From the NCBI RefSeq assembly GCF_004379255.2, contig NC_056049.1, forward strand, positions 22,428,063 to 22,492,062: a stretch of DNA of 64,000 nucleotides. Direction: 5' to 3'. The notes below the pieces were generated by a model. The model was not told where the DNA came from and searched no databases. It saw only the letters and a list, made by a program, of their open reading frames with translations. This DNA is from Salvia splendens (Eukaryota; Streptophyta; Magnoliopsida; Lamiales; Lamiaceae). Positions 61,457-64,000 of the stretch are shown here, in pieces. Numbering within the stretch: position 1 is the stretch's first letter; every line of letters starts with the position of its first letter. Position numbers and translations under genes: made by a program.

Positions 61457-64000
61457 TTAGTTGAGCTGCTTTGTCCAATCGAAGGGTTGCCAGTCCTTTG
61501 CAAAACTGGCAACTGCTTGCTTTTGCGTCTCGACAGACTCCTTCCTCCGACGTGCATGCATATCTTCAGCTGGCAGTTGCAGCATGCCCCAGAGTACATT
61601 GAGGCCAAAGTTGCCTGGAAATTCCTTTTCATCGTCTATTACGTGGACGAATCCCTTGCTCAGTCCAAATTCAACATGAAAATATGGGAAGTTTTTGGGG
61701 ATTGAACCACGCAGTCCCTTTTCGCTTGTGTCAATGAGCTTCTTAGCATTGTGTTGACTCCATTCATCTTCAGCTTCGTCGATTGCCTGCAGCATATTAT
61801 ACAATTTAAAAATAAGTATCTCTGCAAATTTTCAATCATTTGCAGAAGCATCAAAACTATCGATCTGATGCAACTATAACTAGGCACAAGAAGACATCAA
61901 CTCTATCACATAAAAGATGATCAATTTGAAAGGCAAACCAATCCCTAAATTACTGAATTCTCTGATACACATGTTGATAAGAAGGAATATGACATAAAAG
62001 ATGATCAATATGAGATGAACGGACCTTCTTGAAGTAGAGAGGTGCCTCCTTAGCAATATCCCGGGGCATAGGTACGCACTCAACCAAACAATGCCGTCTT
62101 TGACGTGACAACCCAATTACAGTCTCAAAGAAAACTACATCTTTTTCCTGCTTTGCAAACATCATTATCAAGCATTTTTTGAAATTCCGTATTTCATCCC
62201 ACACATTATTATCAACAGTTCTCGTTGAAGACTCGTGCTGTAGAGGATGAAAGAACATGGATTAGGTAACAATCATTAACAGACAATGCATTTCTATATC
62301 AGCAGTGCAAAACTTATAACAGTCTGTAGTGAAAATACAATATTAACAACAATAAGAATGGGAAACTTTTGCTCTTGGAAGTCATGAGCAATGAGCAAAA
62401 AATTAACAAAAATGTGGTTAGCATTAAAGAACACACAGCAGCATATTTCAAATTGAGGATGTTTGGTTGACAACTTGTTGAACATCAAGGAACTGACAGG
62501 ATGTGTTAGATCAGGGATCCAGAAAAAAAATCTCCCAAATTCTTCACCTACAACAAGATCTTGCACATTTAATTTAATTATCAATCCTTAAACAAAGTCT
62601 CTCAATGCCTCTCCTAATTCTTTAACCTTTTCAGACAACCTCTGATGTAATTGACTTTCCATAGCTCAAAAAAAGGACTCTGGGAGAGGTTAACACAGGC
62701 GAAGTAAAAAGAAGCTCTTTTTTTATAACCTAATTAAAACTCCTACAAAAAACTAGCAAATATTTTAAATGACTGGTAGTTGATTCATGTAGCAAAATCT
62801 TCACATAAGTCAAAACCAGAGAAGCTGGGAAACAAAAATACATAAAATAAAAAGATTGAAACACTTCCAAGTTACCTGCAACGTCAAAATGCAACAATGA
62901 CCTGGGACGACAGGTTGCTGATGAGGCACCGACAAATAGGTAAAGTTTGCAATGGAAATCACTAGATGTTTGGGCCTTGCTGGATTTTCAAAACAAAATT
63001 GGCAGCGCTCCTGCTGAGTTAAAATGCGATTTGCCGAATTAGTGATCTCAGATGACTTTCGACTGCTATCCCCTCCTCTCTTTCGAGTCTTTTTCCGAGG
63101 ACCATCGTCATAGTCATATTCTTCATCGGCTTGATTAGATATGCTGAATCGTTGATTCTGCGTGATTCTCTGAGCTAGATGCAAATCACCATCATCCTCT
63201 TTCCTCTTTTGCCTAGCAGATACATCATGCATAATAAACCTAACCAAATATGTAACCAATTAGGATGTAAGAGGCAGATGAAAAGGTTTAAAACCAAACG
63301 CCAACAGATTAGGATTCAAGAATGAGGCATAAAATGAAAATTCACCTGCTTGTGGTTCCATCAATTTGTGGTCTACTTGATTCATTACCAGCATCCTGTT
63401 TTCCTTTGATATTCTCAGCTTCCTTCTGAATAAGGGGTCAAAAGGTCAGATATCAAAAGGGAGAGGTAAAAGACGATATTGCTAATAAATTGAAAAACAA
63501 AAAAGAACATAAAAAAGTTAAACTGTCAAACCAAGCCTCCAAATAGGGGAAAACCATAGAAGGAAAAGAAATGTGGATGCATAGTAAAAGATTCACTTGT
63601 TAAGCATTCTACTGATTTCTAATAACAAAACTAATTTATCTCACTACGTGGAGCAAACTACAAGCCAGAGTTTCATAAGTATATTGACATGATTGAGAAT
63701 ACCATATGCTTATCTGAGGACATCGGTAGTAGGAGCAATTAATGAGATACATAATGACCCAAAGAAGAATAAAAAAAAATATTACCATCAGTTTTTCCGC
63801 TTCGTCGTGCCTTCCCTTCATACGAAGTTGCAAGGCTTTGGCAGCCAACTGATTTGCACTCATGGGAGGCCCTAACGTTCCAACATCCTCTTTATTTTCT
63901 CTAAATGCAAAATCAACTGAAGCAGAAGATTCTGCTCTTGCTTCAAATTTTGAAGAACTGCTCTGATCTACACTTTTCTCCTCCTTATTCATAAATGCGG
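61457..64000 (-). CDS. CWF19L2: CWF19-like protein 2 (CwfJ family), 5' part outside the window
   Basis: A spliceosome-associated protein thought to act in lariat debranching or late spliceosome steps. Five in-window exons on the minus strand join in phase: 63786-64000 (partial), 63346-63425, 62876-63212, 62025-62237, 61457-61786. The visible part has the conserved MSANQLAAKALQLRMKGRHDEAEKL and a charged linker with a basic RKKTRKRGG. The two CwfJ C-terminal domains follow. CwfJ_C_1 has CQFCFENPARPKHLVISIANFTYLSVP, GHCCILTLQHE and FFETVIG. CwfJ_C_2 has APLYFKKAIDEAEDEW, FPYFHVEFG and GFVHVIDD, ending WQPFDWTKQLN. The cysteines and the GHC/LxH histidines are kept. The N-terminus is missing because of the window edge. 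Confidence 0.93.

Overview
The window is nuclear DNA from a flowering plant. Evidence: multi-exon genes with GT-AG introns, chloroplast and plant-specific genes (a CRM-domain splicing factor, the cytokinesis syntaxin KNOLLE, a Pol IV/V-type RPB7 subunit, MIR166), plant-type tRNA genes, Copia, hAT, PIF/Harbinger, Mutator-like and Stowaway elements, and AT-rich spacers. The style of the proteins and repeats suggests an asterid eudicot, possibly Lamiales; that is inference, since no comparison could be run.

Layout. 1-7.4 kb: the 5' end of a minus-strand Copia element at the window edge, then gene-poor DNA with a foldback Mutator-like MITE and a Stowaway copy. 7.6-11.9 kb: SDA1 (60S ribosome biogenesis). 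12.5-13.8 kb: a non-autonomous hAT-like element. 14.9-20.8 kb: CDP-diacylglycerol synthase, with a hAT in intron 1 and a Stowaway in intron 3. 22.6-26.6 kb: CFM3 (group II intron splicing). 27.1-29.2 kb (minus): NRPE7-like RNA polymerase V subunit. 30.3-32.1 kb (minus): ribosomal protein uS19/RPS15. 33.1-36.8 kb (minus): a zeta-toxin-fold P-loop kinase-like gene whose reading frame looks broken in exon 8. 37.0-43.4 kb: a transposon block, made of a Harbinger element carrying only a Myb/SANT-like ORF, then a 4.5-kb hAT with exact 8-bp target duplications and a broken transposase. 43.4-49.1 kb: decayed repeats, a tRNA-Gly gene, a tRNA-derived SINE and a Harbinger remnant. 49.6-51.0 kb: an intronless F-box/LRR gene. 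51.9-54.3 kb: a second tRNA-Gly, a small SWIB-domain gene (minus) and a MIR166 precursor (minus). 54.7-55.3 kb: a perfect 304-bp-armed palindrome with TG...CA ends and 5-bp target duplication. 57.1-60.6 kb: XRCC4 (plus) and KNOLLE/SYP111 (minus), tail to tail; KNOLLE has a palindromic pair of mitosis-type MSA motifs upstream. 61.5-64 kb (minus): CWF19-like 2, cut by the window end.

The genes are independent, as usual for plants; there is no operon and no gene cluster with a shared pathway. Several are housekeeping genes (SDA1, RPS15, XRCC4) with TGGGCY site II-type motifs upstream. Splice-site positions given here were read by eye and checked for phase; the coding totals close in frame for SDA1 (791 aa), CDS (426 aa), CFM3 (901 aa), RPS15 (151 aa) and XRCC4 (284 aa), and fail to close only for the P-loop gene. 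I found no convincing undescribed multi-gene system. The most unusual structures are the perfect LTR-like palindrome, the broken P-loop gene and several transposons with intact target duplications.
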